Shown here piece by piece: positions 13,909-21,326 of a stretch of 29,165 bases of DNA. The stretch is from assembly GCA_943912755.1 (NCBI GenBank), contig CALTWF010000076.1, positions 1 to 29,165 of the forward strand, given 5' to 3'. Numbering within the stretch: the first letter of the stretch is position 1; each line of letters opens with the position of its first letter. A program made the position numbers and the translations under genes. Source of the DNA: an uncultured Pseudomonas sp. (GTDB lineage: Bacteria > Pseudomonadota > Gammaproteobacteria > Pseudomonadales > Pseudomonadaceae). Under the pieces are notes generated by a model that had not been told where the DNA came from, did no database searches, and was given only the letters and a program-made list of their open reading frames with translations.

Positions 13909-14972
13909 AGACCAAGCTGATTTTGGCCGGCTGCCTGATGCTGGCGGCCTGCGGCGGCGAGGCGGAAAAACCCGAGCCGGTGCGTCCGGTGCTGTCGACG
14001 ACCGTGCAGACCCTGGACACGCGCAATCTCGGCCGTTTCGCCGGGACCATCCAGGCCCGCTACGAAAGCACCCTGGGCTTTCGCGTTGGCGGGCGCATCG
14101 CCCGGCGCTGGGTCGATGTGGGCGCCACGGTGCAGCCCGGCGACGTGCTTGCCAGCCTCGATCCGACAGACCAGCGCAACCAGCTGCGCGCCGCCGAGGG
14201 CGACCTGGCGCGGGTCGAGGCGCAGTGGATCAACGCCCAGGCCAATGCCCGCCGCCAACAGCAGCTGTATGACCGTGGCGTTGGCGCCAAGGCCCAGCTG
14301 GATATCGCCCAGACCGACCTGAAGACCACAGGCGCCACCCTCGAACAGGCCCGGGCCACGCTGCAGCAGGCCCGCGACCAGCTCGGTTATGCGGAGTTGC
14401 GCACCGACCATGCCGCCGTCGTCACCAACTGGCAGGCCGAGGCCGGGCAGACCGTGGCGGCGGGGCAGGCGGTGGTCACCCTGGCCCGGCCGGACGTAAA
14501 GGAGGCGGTGATCGACCTGCCCACCTCCCTCGCCGACGAACTGGCCAAGGGCGTGGAATTCACCGTCATGGCGCAACTGGACAACAGCATCCGCACCCGC
14601 GCCGTGGTCCGCGAGATCGAGCCCCAGGCCGATGCCAGCACCCGTACCCGCCGCGCCCGCCTGACCCTGGACGAAACCCCGGACGCCTTCCGCCTCGGCA
14701 CCTCGATCAGCGTCACCCTCAGCTCGGCGGTGACCCCGCGCAGCGAGATTCCCGCCAGTGCGCTGCAGGAGGTCGATGGCAAGACCCGGGTGTGGATCGT
14801 CGACACGCAGCAGAAGGTGGTCAACCCGCGCGATGTACAGGTACTGCAACGGGCCCCGGACGTGGTGCTGCTGGCCTCGGGCGTGCAGCCTGGCGAGCGG
14901 GTGGTCACCGCCGGGGTCAACAGCCTCAAGCCGGGGCAGAAGGTCGTGGTCGATGAGGAAGGGACGCGATGA
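13905..14972 (+). CDS. triB: RND efflux membrane-fusion lipoprotein (TriB-like)
   Basis: 355-residue second adaptor with a lipoprotein signal (LMLAAC, Cys16). The lipoyl motifs are FRVGGRIARRWVDVGATVQPGDVLASLDPTD and LRTDHAAVVTNWQAEAGQTVAAGQAVV, with an alpha-hairpin rich in Gln/Ala between them (about 90-155). The frame is open further upstream to 12801, but that extension lies over triA in another frame. The ATG at 13905 gives a proper lipoprotein leader and overlaps the triA stop by ATGA. It also overlaps the pump gene by ATGA (14969-14972). In TriABC-type systems the two adaptors probably alternate around the RND trimer. Confidence 0.87.
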   Translation: MKTKLILAGCLMLAACGGEAEKPEPVRPVLSTTVQTLDTRNLGRFAGTIQARYESTLGFRVGGRIARRWVDVGATVQPGDVLASLDPTDQRNQLRAAEGDLARVEAQWINAQANARRQQQLYDRGVGAKAQLDIAQTDLKTTGATLEQARATLQQARDQLGYAELRTDHAAVVTNWQAEAGQTVAAGQAVVTLARPDVKEAVIDLPTSLADELAKGVEFTVMAQLDNSIRTRAVVREIEPQADASTRTRRARLTLDETPDAFRLGTSISVTLSSAVTPRSEIPASALQEVDGKTRVWIVDTQQKVVNPRDVQVLQRAPDVVLLASGVQPGERVVTAGVNSLKPGQKVVVDEEGTR

Positions 14973-17900
14973 AAGGAAGTTTCAACCTCTCCGAATGGGC
15001 CCTGCGCCACCAGTCGTTCGTCTGGTACCTGATGTTCGTCGCCCTGCTGATGGGGGTGTTTTCCTATCTCAACCTCGGCCGTGAGGAAGACCCGTCGTTC
15101 ACCATCAAGACCATGGTCATCCAGACCCGATGGCCCGGCGCGACCCAGGAGGAAACCCTGCTCCAGGTCACCGACCGGATCGAGAAGAAGCTCGAAGAGC
15201 TGGACTCCCTCGACTACGTGAAGAGCTACACCCGGCCGGGCGAGTCGACGGTCTACGTGTACCTGCGCGACACCACCAAGGCCAGTGATATCCCGCAGAT
15301 CTGGTACCAGGTGCGCAAGAAGATCCAGGATATCCGCGGCGAGTTTCCCCAGGGCATCCAGGGCCCCGGCTTCAACGACGAGTTCGGCGACGTGTTCGGC
15401 TCGATCTACGCCTTTACCGCCGACGGCCTGAGCCTGCGCGAACTGCGCGACTATGTGGAGCGGGTGCGCGCGGAAATCCGCGAGGTGCCGAACCTGGGCA
15501 AGGTCGAGATGATCGGCACCCAGGACGAGGTGATCTACCTCAACTTCTCGACCCGCAAGCTGGCGGCCCTGGGCATCGACCAGCGCCAGGTGGTGCAGGC
15601 CCTCCAGGCGCAGAACGCGGTGACCCCGGCGGGTGTGATCGAGGCCGGGCCGGAGCGGATCTCGGTGCGCACCAGCGGGCAGTTCGCCTCGGAAAAGGAC
15701 CTGGCCGAGGTCAATCTGCGCCTGGACGACCGCTCCTACCGCCTCGCCGATATCGCCGAGATCCGCCGTGGCTACGCCGACCCGCCCAGCGTGCAGTTCC
15801 GCTACAACGGCCAGCAGGCCATCGGCCTGGCGATCGGCATGAAGTCCGGCGGCAACATGCAGGTGTTCGGCCAGTTGCTCAAGGAGCGGATGGACCAGCT
15901 CATCACCGAGCTGCCGGTGGGGGTGGGCGTGCACACCGTGTCCGACCAGGCGCAGGTGGTGAAGGAGGCGGTCGGCGGCTTCACCAGTGCGCTGTTCGAG
16001 GCGGTGATCATCGTGTTGCTGGTGAGCTTCGTCAGCCTCGGCCTGCGCGCCGGTCTGGTGGTGGCCTGCTCGATCCCGCTGGTGCTGGCGATGGTCTTCG
16101 TGTTCATGGAATACAGCGGCATCACCATGCAGCGGATCTCCCTCGGCGCGCTGATCATCGCCCTGGGCCTGTTGGTGGACGACGCGATGATCACCGTGGA
16201 GGTGATGGTCACCCGCCTGGAAATGGGCGAAAGCAAGGACCAGGCGGCGACCTTCGCCTACACCTCGACGGCCTTCCCGATGCTCACCGGCACCCTGGTC
16301 ACCGTGGCCGGCTTCGTGCCCATCGGCCTCAATGCCAGTTCGGCGGGGGAGTACACCTTCACCCTGTTCGCGGTGATCGCGGTGGCGCTGATCGTGTCGT
16401 GGATCGTCGCCGTGCTGTTCGCCCCGGTGCTGGGCGTGCATCTGCTCAGCAGCAACCTGAAAAAGCATGATGAGGAGCCCGGGCGCATCGGCAAGGCCTT
16501 CAGCGGCGGCCTGCTGTGGTGCATGCGCCATCGCTGGCTGACCATCGTCGGCACCGTGCTGCTGTTCGCCCTGGCGGTGTTCTGCATGCGTTTCGTGCAG
16601 AACCAGTTCTTCCCCAACTCCGACCGGCCGGAGCTGCTGGTGGACCTCAACCTGCCGCAGAACGCCTCGATCGAGGAAACCCGCAAGGTGGTCGACCGTC
16701 TCGAAGCCACCCTCAAGGACGACCCGGACATCGACCACTGGAGCACCTACATCGGCCAGGGCGCGGTGCGTTTCTACCTGCCGCTGGACCAGCAGTTGCA
16801 GAACCCCTACTACGCCCAGCTGGTGGTGGTGAGCAAGGGCCTGGAGTCGCGCGAGGCGCTCAAGGCGCGCTTGCAGAAGCGCCTGCGCGACGACTTCGTC
16901 GGCATCGGCAGCAACGTCCAGGGCCTGGAAATGGGCCCGCCGGTGGGGCGGCCGATCCAGTACCGGGTCAGCGGCAAGGACATCGACCAGGTACGCAAGC
17001 ACGCCATCGACCTGGCGACCCTGCTCGACAGCAACCCGCATATCGGCGAGATGATCTACGACTGGAACGAGCCGGGTAAGGTGCTGCGCATCGACATTGC
17101 CCAGGACAAGGCGCGCCAGCTCGGGCTGTCGTCGGAAGACGTGGCGAACATCATGAATAGCATCGTCAGCGGCTCACCGGTGACCGAGGTGCACGACAAC
17201 ATCTACCTGATCGACGTGGTCGCCCGTGCCGAGGACAGCGAGCGCGGTTCGCCGCAGACCTTGCAGAACCTGCAGATCGTCACCCCCAACGGCACCTCGA
17301 TCCCGCTGCTGGCCTTTGCCACGGTGCGCTACGAGCTGGAGCAGCCGCTGGTGTGGCGGCGGGACCGCAAGCCGACCATCACCATCAAGGCCTCGGTGCG
17401 CGACGAGATCCAGCCCACCGACCTGGTTCGCCAGCTCCAGCCGAAGATCGACGAATTCGCCGGCAAGCTGCCGACCGGCTACGAAGTTGCCACGGGCGGC
17501 ACGGTGGAAGAGAGCGGCAAGGCCCAGGGGCCGATCGCCAGCGTGATTCCGCTGATGCTGTTCCTTATGGCGACCTTCCTGATGATCCAGCTGCACAGCG
17601 TGCAGAAGCTGTTCCTGGTGGCCAGCGTGGCGCCGCTGGGCCTGATCGGCGTGGTCCTGGCGCTGGTGCCGACGGGCACGCCGATGGGCTTCGTGGCGAT
17701 CCTCGGGATCCTTGCGCTGATCGGCATCATCATTCGCAACTCGGTGATCCTGGTGACCCAGATCGACGAATACGAAGCGCAGGGCTATGCGCCGTGGGAC
17801 GCGGTGGTGGAAGCCACCAACCACCGCCGCCGGCCGATCCTGCTCACCGCCGCGGCGGCCAGCCTGGGCATGATCCCGATTGCCCGGGAGGTGTTCTGGG

Positions 17901-18019
17901 GGCCGATGGCCTACGCCATGATCGGCGGGATCATCGTCGCCACCTTGCTGACCTTGCTGTTCCTGCCGGCGTTGTATGTGGCGTGGTACAGGATCAAGGA
18001 GCCGAAACACACCTCGTAA
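14969..18019 (+). CDS. triC: RND efflux pump, inner-membrane transporter (TriC-like)
   Basis: 1016 residues, the normal length for an HAE1/AcrB-type proton-drug antiporter. TM1 is about 18-36. Porter-domain text such as FTIKTMVIQTRWPGATQEE and the two large periplasmic loops are present. TM4 holds the proton-relay pair Asp404-Asp405 in GLLVDDAMITVEVMV, and the second membrane block around 860-1005 contains RNSVILVTQIDEYEAQG and RRRPILLTAAAASLGMIP. The REEDPSFTIK start is typical of the TriC/MexK-related branch rather than AcrB. It ends the triABC operon and is followed within 4 bases by a paired REP. Substrates cannot be inferred; TriABC of P. aeruginosa exports triclosan and SDS. Confidence 0.9.
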   Translation: MKGSFNLSEWALRHQSFVWYLMFVALLMGVFSYLNLGREEDPSFTIKTMVIQTRWPGATQEETLLQVTDRIEKKLEELDSLDYVKSYTRPGESTVYVYLRDTTKASDIPQIWYQVRKKIQDIRGEFPQGIQGPGFNDEFGDVFGSIYAFTADGLSLRELRDYVERVRAEIREVPNLGKVEMIGTQDEVIYLNFSTRKLAALGIDQRQVVQALQAQNAVTPAGVIEAGPERISVRTSGQFASEKDLAEVNLRLDDRSYRLADIAEIRRGYADPPSVQFRYNGQQAIGLAIGMKSGGNMQVFGQLLKERMDQLITELPVGVGVHTVSDQAQVVKEAVGGFTSALFEAVIIVLLVSFVSLGLRAGLVVACSIPLVLAMVFVFMEYSGITMQRISLGALIIALGLLVDDAMITVEVMVTRLEMGESKDQAATFAYTSTAFPMLTGTLVTVAGFVPIGLNASSAGEYTFTLFAVIAVALIVSWIVAVLFAPVLGVHLLSSNLKKHDEEPGRIGKAFSGGLLWCMRHRWLTIVGTVLLFALAVFCMRFVQNQFFPNSDRPELLVDLNLPQNASIEETRKVVDRLEATLKDDPDIDHWSTYIGQGAVRFYLPLDQQLQNPYYAQLVVVSKGLESREALKARLQKRLRDDFVGIGSNVQGLEMGPPVGRPIQYRVSGKDIDQVRKHAIDLATLLDSNPHIGEMIYDWNEPGKVLRIDIAQDKARQLGLSSEDVANIMNSIVSGSPVTEVHDNIYLIDVVARAEDSERGSPQTLQNLQIVTPNGTSIPLLAFATVRYELEQPLVWRRDRKPTITIKASVRDEIQPTDLVRQLQPKIDEFAGKLPTGYEVATGGTVEESGKAQGPIASVIPLMLFLMATFLMIQLHSVQKLFLVASVAPLGLIGVVLALVPTGTPMGFVAILGILALIGIIIRNSVILVTQIDEYEAQGYAPWDAVVEATNHRRRPILLTAAAASLGMIPIAREVFWGPMAYAMIGGIIVATLLTLLFLPALYVAWYRIKEPKHTS

Positions 18020-18022
18020 CCT

Positions 18023-18094
18023 TGTGGGAGCGGGTTCACCCGCGATTACGGTAGTGAATCCAACGACGCCATCGCGGGTGAACCCGCTCCCACA
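18023..18094. repeat. Paired REP, left flank of RAYT
   Basis: Inverse arms 18023-18046 and 18071-18094 of the GAGCGGGTTCACCCGCGAT class with a 24-base spacer. Arms and spacer match the copy at 18666-18737 except for two adjacent spacer bases (AT versus GC). Confidence 0.92.
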
Positions 18095-18154
18095 TGGATT
18101 TGCAGACATATGGTGAACCATCTTGTCTGCACGCAGGGTTACAGCACTGACTAG

Positions 18155-18176
18155 CTTGAAAGTCTCGACTTTCAAG
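18155..18176 (+). other. Perfect 9-pair hairpin upstream of the RAYT start
   Basis: CTTGAAAGT (18155-18163) pairs with ACTTTCAAG (18168-18176) around CTCG. It ends 10 bases before the RAYT ATG, where a ribosome-binding site should be. The sequence is AT-richer than the REPs and unrelated to them. It could limit translation of the transposase or be part of the mobile unit. Confidence 0.5.
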
Positions 18177-18186
18177 GTCTGCTCTC

Positions 18187-18648
18187 ATGTCTTATCCAGC
18201 CTCCAAGCGCCTGCGCATCGGCCGCTACTCCGAAGCAGGGCGGCTGTACTTCCTCACCTGCTCCATAGAGAATCGCGAGCCCTTGTTCAGTGACCTCTGG
18301 CTGGCTCGCGCGGTAGTGAGGCAGTTCCGCCTGGCTCAAGAGGAAGGTGCTGTCACCTCGCTTGCCTGGGTGGTGATGCCCGACCATGTTCACTGGTTGG
18401 TCGAGTTGCATGAGGTCCCGCTGGATGTATTGATGCGGCGGTTCAAATCCCGCAGCGCATACGCCATCAACCGGATTCGACAAACACGAGGAAGAATGTG
18501 GCAGGCGGGTTTTCATGACTTTGCTTTGCGACGGGACGATAAGGTCCGGGATGTGGCCCGTTACATCATTGCCAATCCGCTACGTGCAGGCTTGGTCGAA
18601 AAGGTTCGGGATTATCCTCACTGGGATGCAGTCTGGATTCCGGGATAG
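18187..18648 (+). CDS. REP-associated tyrosine transposase (RAYT / TnpREP)
   Basis: 153-residue single-strand transposase of the Y1/IS200-like group that is associated with REP sequences. It carries the HUH motif His67-Val-His69 in VMPDHVHWLVEL, the catalytic Tyr126 in DVARYIIANPLRAGLV, and the family block WQAGFHDFALRRDD. Length is normal for a RAYT, so it looks intact. It lies between two nearly identical paired REPs of one class, the expected genomic picture for a RAYT and its cognate REP. It is not part of the neighbouring operons: it follows triC and converges on metI. RAYTs are thought to cut and join REP single strands. No good Shine-Dalgarno sequence is visible; a hairpin occupies that position. 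Confidence 0.93.
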   Translation: MSYPASKRLRIGRYSEAGRLYFLTCSIENREPLFSDLWLARAVVRQFRLAQEEGAVTSLAWVVMPDHVHWLVELHEVPLDVLMRRFKSRSAYAINRIRQTRGRMWQAGFHDFALRRDDKVRDVARYIIANPLRAGLVEKVRDYPHWDAVWIPG

Positions 18649-18665
18649 CGATTCAGCATGGCCCC

Positions 18666-18737
18666 TGTGGGAGCGGGTTCACCCGCGATTACGGTAGTGA
18701 GCCCAACGACGCCATCGCGGGTGAACCCGCTCCCACA
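18666..18737. repeat. Paired REP, right flank of RAYT
   Basis: Inverse arms 18666-18689 and 18714-18737, same class and nearly the same spacer as the left flank. It lies between the convergent ends of the RAYT gene and metI and could terminate both transcripts. Confidence 0.92.
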
Positions 18738-18759
18738 AGGGATCTCTATTGTTCTCGGT

Positions 18760-19410
18760 TCAACGCTTGTTCAACCGCCGCGCCAACCGATCCCCGCTCA
18801 CCTGCACCAACGCCACCAGCACCACCAGCATGACGATCACCGTCAGCATGATCTGGCTGTCGAAGCGCTGATAACCATAGCGATAGGCGATATCCCCCAA
18901 GCCACCGGCACCGATCGCCCCGGCCATGGCCGAGGAGTTGATCATGGTCACCAGGGTGATGGTGAAGCCGCCGACGATCCCCGGCAGTGCCTCCGGCAAC
19001 AGCACATGCCAGACGATATGCCAGCGCCGGCAACCCATGGCCTGGGCCGCTTCGATCAGGCCGTGATCCACCTCGCGCAGGCTCACCTCGGCAATCCTGG
19101 CGAAGAACGGCGTGGCAGCGATGGTCAGCGGCACCACCGCCGCCCAGACGCCGTAGGTGGTGCCTACGATCAATCGGGTGAAGGGGATCAGCGCGACCAT
19201 CAGGATCAGGAAGGGAATCGAGCGGAACAGGTTGACGAAGGCCCCGAGCACCCGATTCACGTTCGGCGCCTCGAAGATCCCGCCCTTGCCGCTGGTCACC
19301 AGGATCACCGCCAGCGGAATCCCCGCCAGCAAGGCGATCAGCGACGACACGCCGACCATCAGCAGGGTGTCGATGACCCCCTGCAACAAGCGATCAAACC
19401 ACATGGCCAA
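18760..19410 (-). CDS. metI: Methionine-type ABC transporter permease MetI
   Basis: 216-residue inner-membrane permease of the MetI family with about five helices. Family blocks are visible: LFRSIPFLILMVALIPFTRLIVGTTYG, and the EAA loop GLIEAAQAMGCRRWHIVWHVLLPEALPGI. The C-terminal AIGAGGLGDIAYRYGYQRFDSQIML is highly typical of MetI. It overlaps the end of metN by 17 bases; an internal ATG two codons later is an alternative start. It is the last gene of the minus-strand operon dszC-dszC-dszA-metQ-metN-metI, so its cargo is probably the organosulfur substrate of those monooxygenases, or methionine. Confidence 0.92.
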   Translation of the reverse strand: MAMWFDRLLQGVIDTLLMVGVSSLIALLAGIPLAVILVTSGKGGIFEAPNVNRVLGAFVNLFRSIPFLILMVALIPFTRLIVGTTYGVWAAVVPLTIAATPFFARIAEVSLREVDHGLIEAAQAMGCRRWHIVWHVLLPEALPGIVGGFTITLVTMINSSAMAGAIGAGGLGDIAYRYGYQRFDSQIMLTVIVMLVVLVALVQVSGDRLARRLNKR

Positions 19411-20521
19411 GCACCTCCACCTGCGCCGCCCACTGTCGGGCGCGTTCGATTATCAGCTCGCGTGGGTGCGGCGAGCCGGCGACCGAGATCACCAGCTGCC
19501 CCAGCGCCCGGTCCTGGATCGGCTCGATGCCGCCCTGCAGCAGGCTCACCTTGCCGCCCAGCGCCGAGAACAGCGCCGACAGGTCCGGCGCCTCGCGGTC
19601 ACGCCCGCTGATGCGCAGGCGCAGTACCAGCGCCGCGCCGGCATCCGGCGCAGTCGGTAGCAGCCGCTCCAGCAGCGATGACGGCAAGGCCGGCTGCAAG
19701 GGCGCGAGCAGCGTCTTGCTCACTTCATGCTGTGGATCGCCGAACACCTGCCACACCTCGCCCTGCTCGACGATACGCCCTCGCTCCAGCACCACCACGC
19801 GCTGGCAGATATCGCGGATCACCGCCATTTCATGGGTGATGAGCACGATGGTCAGGCCCAGCCGGCGATTGATATCGCGCAGCAGGCCGAGGATCGATTC
19901 GGTGGTCTCCGGGTCCAGCGCCGAGGTGGCCTCGTCGCACAGCAGGATCGCCGGGTCATGTACCAACGCCCGGGCAATGCCGACGCGCTGCTTCTGCCCG
20001 CCGGACAACTGCGCCGGGTAGACGTGATGCTTCTCCTGCAAGCCGACCAGCTCCAGCAGCGCTTCCACCTTGCGCCGCCGTTCCGCCTTGGGCACCCCGG
20101 CCACCTTCAGCGGCAGCTCGACGTTCTGCCACACGGTCTTGGCCGACATCAGGTTGAAGTGCTGGAAGATCATGCCGATGCGCCGGCGCAGCGCCACCAG
20201 CTTGTCCTCGTCGTATTCGGCGATATCCACCTGGTCGATCAGCACCCGGCCACCGCTGGGTTGCTCCAGGCGGTTGATGGTGCGGATCAGCGACGACTTG
20301 CCGGCGCCGCTGCGGCCGATGATGCCGAAGATCTCGCCGTGCTGGATGTTCAGGTCGATATCGGCCAGGGCCGGGGCGTCCTGCCCCGGGTAGGTCTTGT
20401 GCAGGCCGACGAAGCGCACATGGGCGCTGTTCAGCTCCGGGTGCAGCGCCCGCTGCGGACTCGGGCGCGGTGCCTCCAGCGGTGGCGCATCCCGCGCGAC
20501 GTGGGCGTTGGCGCTGCTCAT
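19394..20521 (-). CDS. metN: Methionine-type ABC transporter ATP-binding protein MetN
   Basis: 375-residue ATPase. An N-terminal extension of about 30 residues rich in Pro/Ala/Arg, not found in E. coli MetN (about 340), precedes the ATPase domain. Walker A is GRSGAGKS (69-76), then the Q-loop MIFQHFNLMSAKTVWQN, signature LSGGQKQR, Walker B ILLCDEATSALDPETTESIL and H-loop THEMAVIRDICQRVVVLERG; all are classical MetN. The C-terminal NIL domain (about 295-375) normally binds the transported amino acid and shuts the transporter down. It starts one base downstream of the metQ stop and overlaps metI at its end. The ATG at 20521 is the only sensible start unless the extension is an artefact. Confidence 0.93.
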   Translation of the reverse strand: MSSANAHVARDAPPLEAPRPSPQRALHPELNSAHVRFVGLHKTYPGQDAPALADIDLNIQHGEIFGIIGRSGAGKSSLIRTINRLEQPSGGRVLIDQVDIAEYDEDKLVALRRRIGMIFQHFNLMSAKTVWQNVELPLKVAGVPKAERRRKVEALLELVGLQEKHHVYPAQLSGGQKQRVGIARALVHDPAILLCDEATSALDPETTESILGLLRDINRRLGLTIVLITHEMAVIRDICQRVVVLERGRIVEQGEVWQVFGDPQHEVSKTLLAPLQPALPSSLLERLLPTAPDAGAALVLRLRISGRDREAPDLSALFSALGGKVSLLQGGIEPIQDRALGQLVISVAGSPHPRELIIERARQWAAQVEVLGHVV

Positions 20522-20522
20522 C

Positions 20523-21326
20523 TCAGCTCTCCCAGCCCGGCTGGTAGAGCTTGCCGTGGGCCTTGTCGAGGGCGGCGCGGACTACCGGCGAGTGCTGGTA
20601 GATATCAATGAACTTCGCCAGGCGCGGGTCGTCCTTGCTCTTCGGCTTGATGACGAACTGGATCACGTATTCCTTGTGATCGATGCCGTCGAACAGCAAC
20701 GCCGACTCGGCATCGAAGGTCTTGGCCAGGCGGATGTAGTGCGGATAGCCCTGGACCAGGTCGGCATCATCGTAGGCGCGCACCAGTTGCACGGCTTCGA
20801 CCTGGAGAATCTTGATCTTCTTCGGGTTGGCGACGATGTCTTCCTCGGTGGCCTTGTAGCCGACCCCTGGCTTGAGGGTGATCAAACCGGCTTTCGCCAG
20901 CAATTGCAGGCCGCGCCCGCTGTTGATCGGGTCGTTGGCGATGGCCACGGTGGCGCCCTGTGGCAGCTCGTCGAAGCTTTTGTACTTCTTCGAGTACAGG
21001 CCGACGTTGTTGATGATCCCCGGCGCGTAGGGCACCAGGTCGAAGCCGCCGGCGGCCTTGGCGTTTTCCAGGAAGGGGATGTGCTGGAAGTAGTTCACGT
21101 CGATGTCGCCGGCGTTGAGGCTGACGTTGGGCGCGATCCAGTCGCTGAACTCGATCAGTTCCACGTCCAGGCCCTGCTTCTTCGCCTCGCTCACCGCCGC
21201 TTCCAGCGGTACGGCGAAGGCGGCGGTGGTGCCGACCTTGAGGGCGTCGGCGGCGTGGCTGGCGCCGATCAGGCCGAGGGACAGGGCCAATGCCGCGACG
21301 GGGCGGCCGATAAGGGTCTTAAGCAT
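20523..21326 (-). CDS. metQ: MetQ/NlpA-family substrate-binding protein of the monooxygenase operon
   Basis: 267-residue periplasmic binding protein. The signal peptide ends near GASHAAD (about residue 26) and has no lipobox. Family blocks DIDVNYFQHIPFLENAKA, GATVAIANDPINSGRGLQLLAKAGLI and ATEEDIVANPKKIKILQ identify MetQ. The ligand region differs from the orphan MetQ at 7600-8385: LVRAYDDADLVQGYPHYIRLA replaces the usual NTNYALEAGL. A ligand other than methionine is therefore plausible, for example the sulfur compound oxidised by the upstream enzymes. Its start overlaps the monooxygenase stop by 8 bases and metN begins immediately after it, forming a MetQ-MetN-MetI importer. Confidence 0.9.
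   Translation of the reverse strand: MLKTLIGRPVAALALSLGLIGASHAADALKVGTTAAFAVPLEAAVSEAKKQGLDVELIEFSDWIAPNVSLNAGDIDVNYFQHIPFLENAKAAGGFDLVPYAPGIINNVGLYSKKYKSFDELPQGATVAIANDPINSGRGLQLLAKAGLITLKPGVGYKATEEDIVANPKKIKILQVEAVQLVRAYDDADLVQGYPHYIRLAKTFDAESALLFDGIDHKEYVIQFVIKPKSKDDPRLAKFIDIYQHSPVVRAALDKAHGKLYQPGWES

Noticed and set aside
12801..14972. A single 723-codon frame suggesting a fused adaptor protein
   Set aside because: Its first two-fifths is the out-of-frame shadow of triA; the real second adaptor starts at ATG 13905 with a lipoprotein signal and an ATGA overlap.
14387..17041. An 884-codon open frame on the minus strand across triB-triC
   Set aside because: It is antisense to an intact RND pump, is rich in His/Gln/Arg/Ala as expected for the shadow of a GC-rich gene, and shows no domain.
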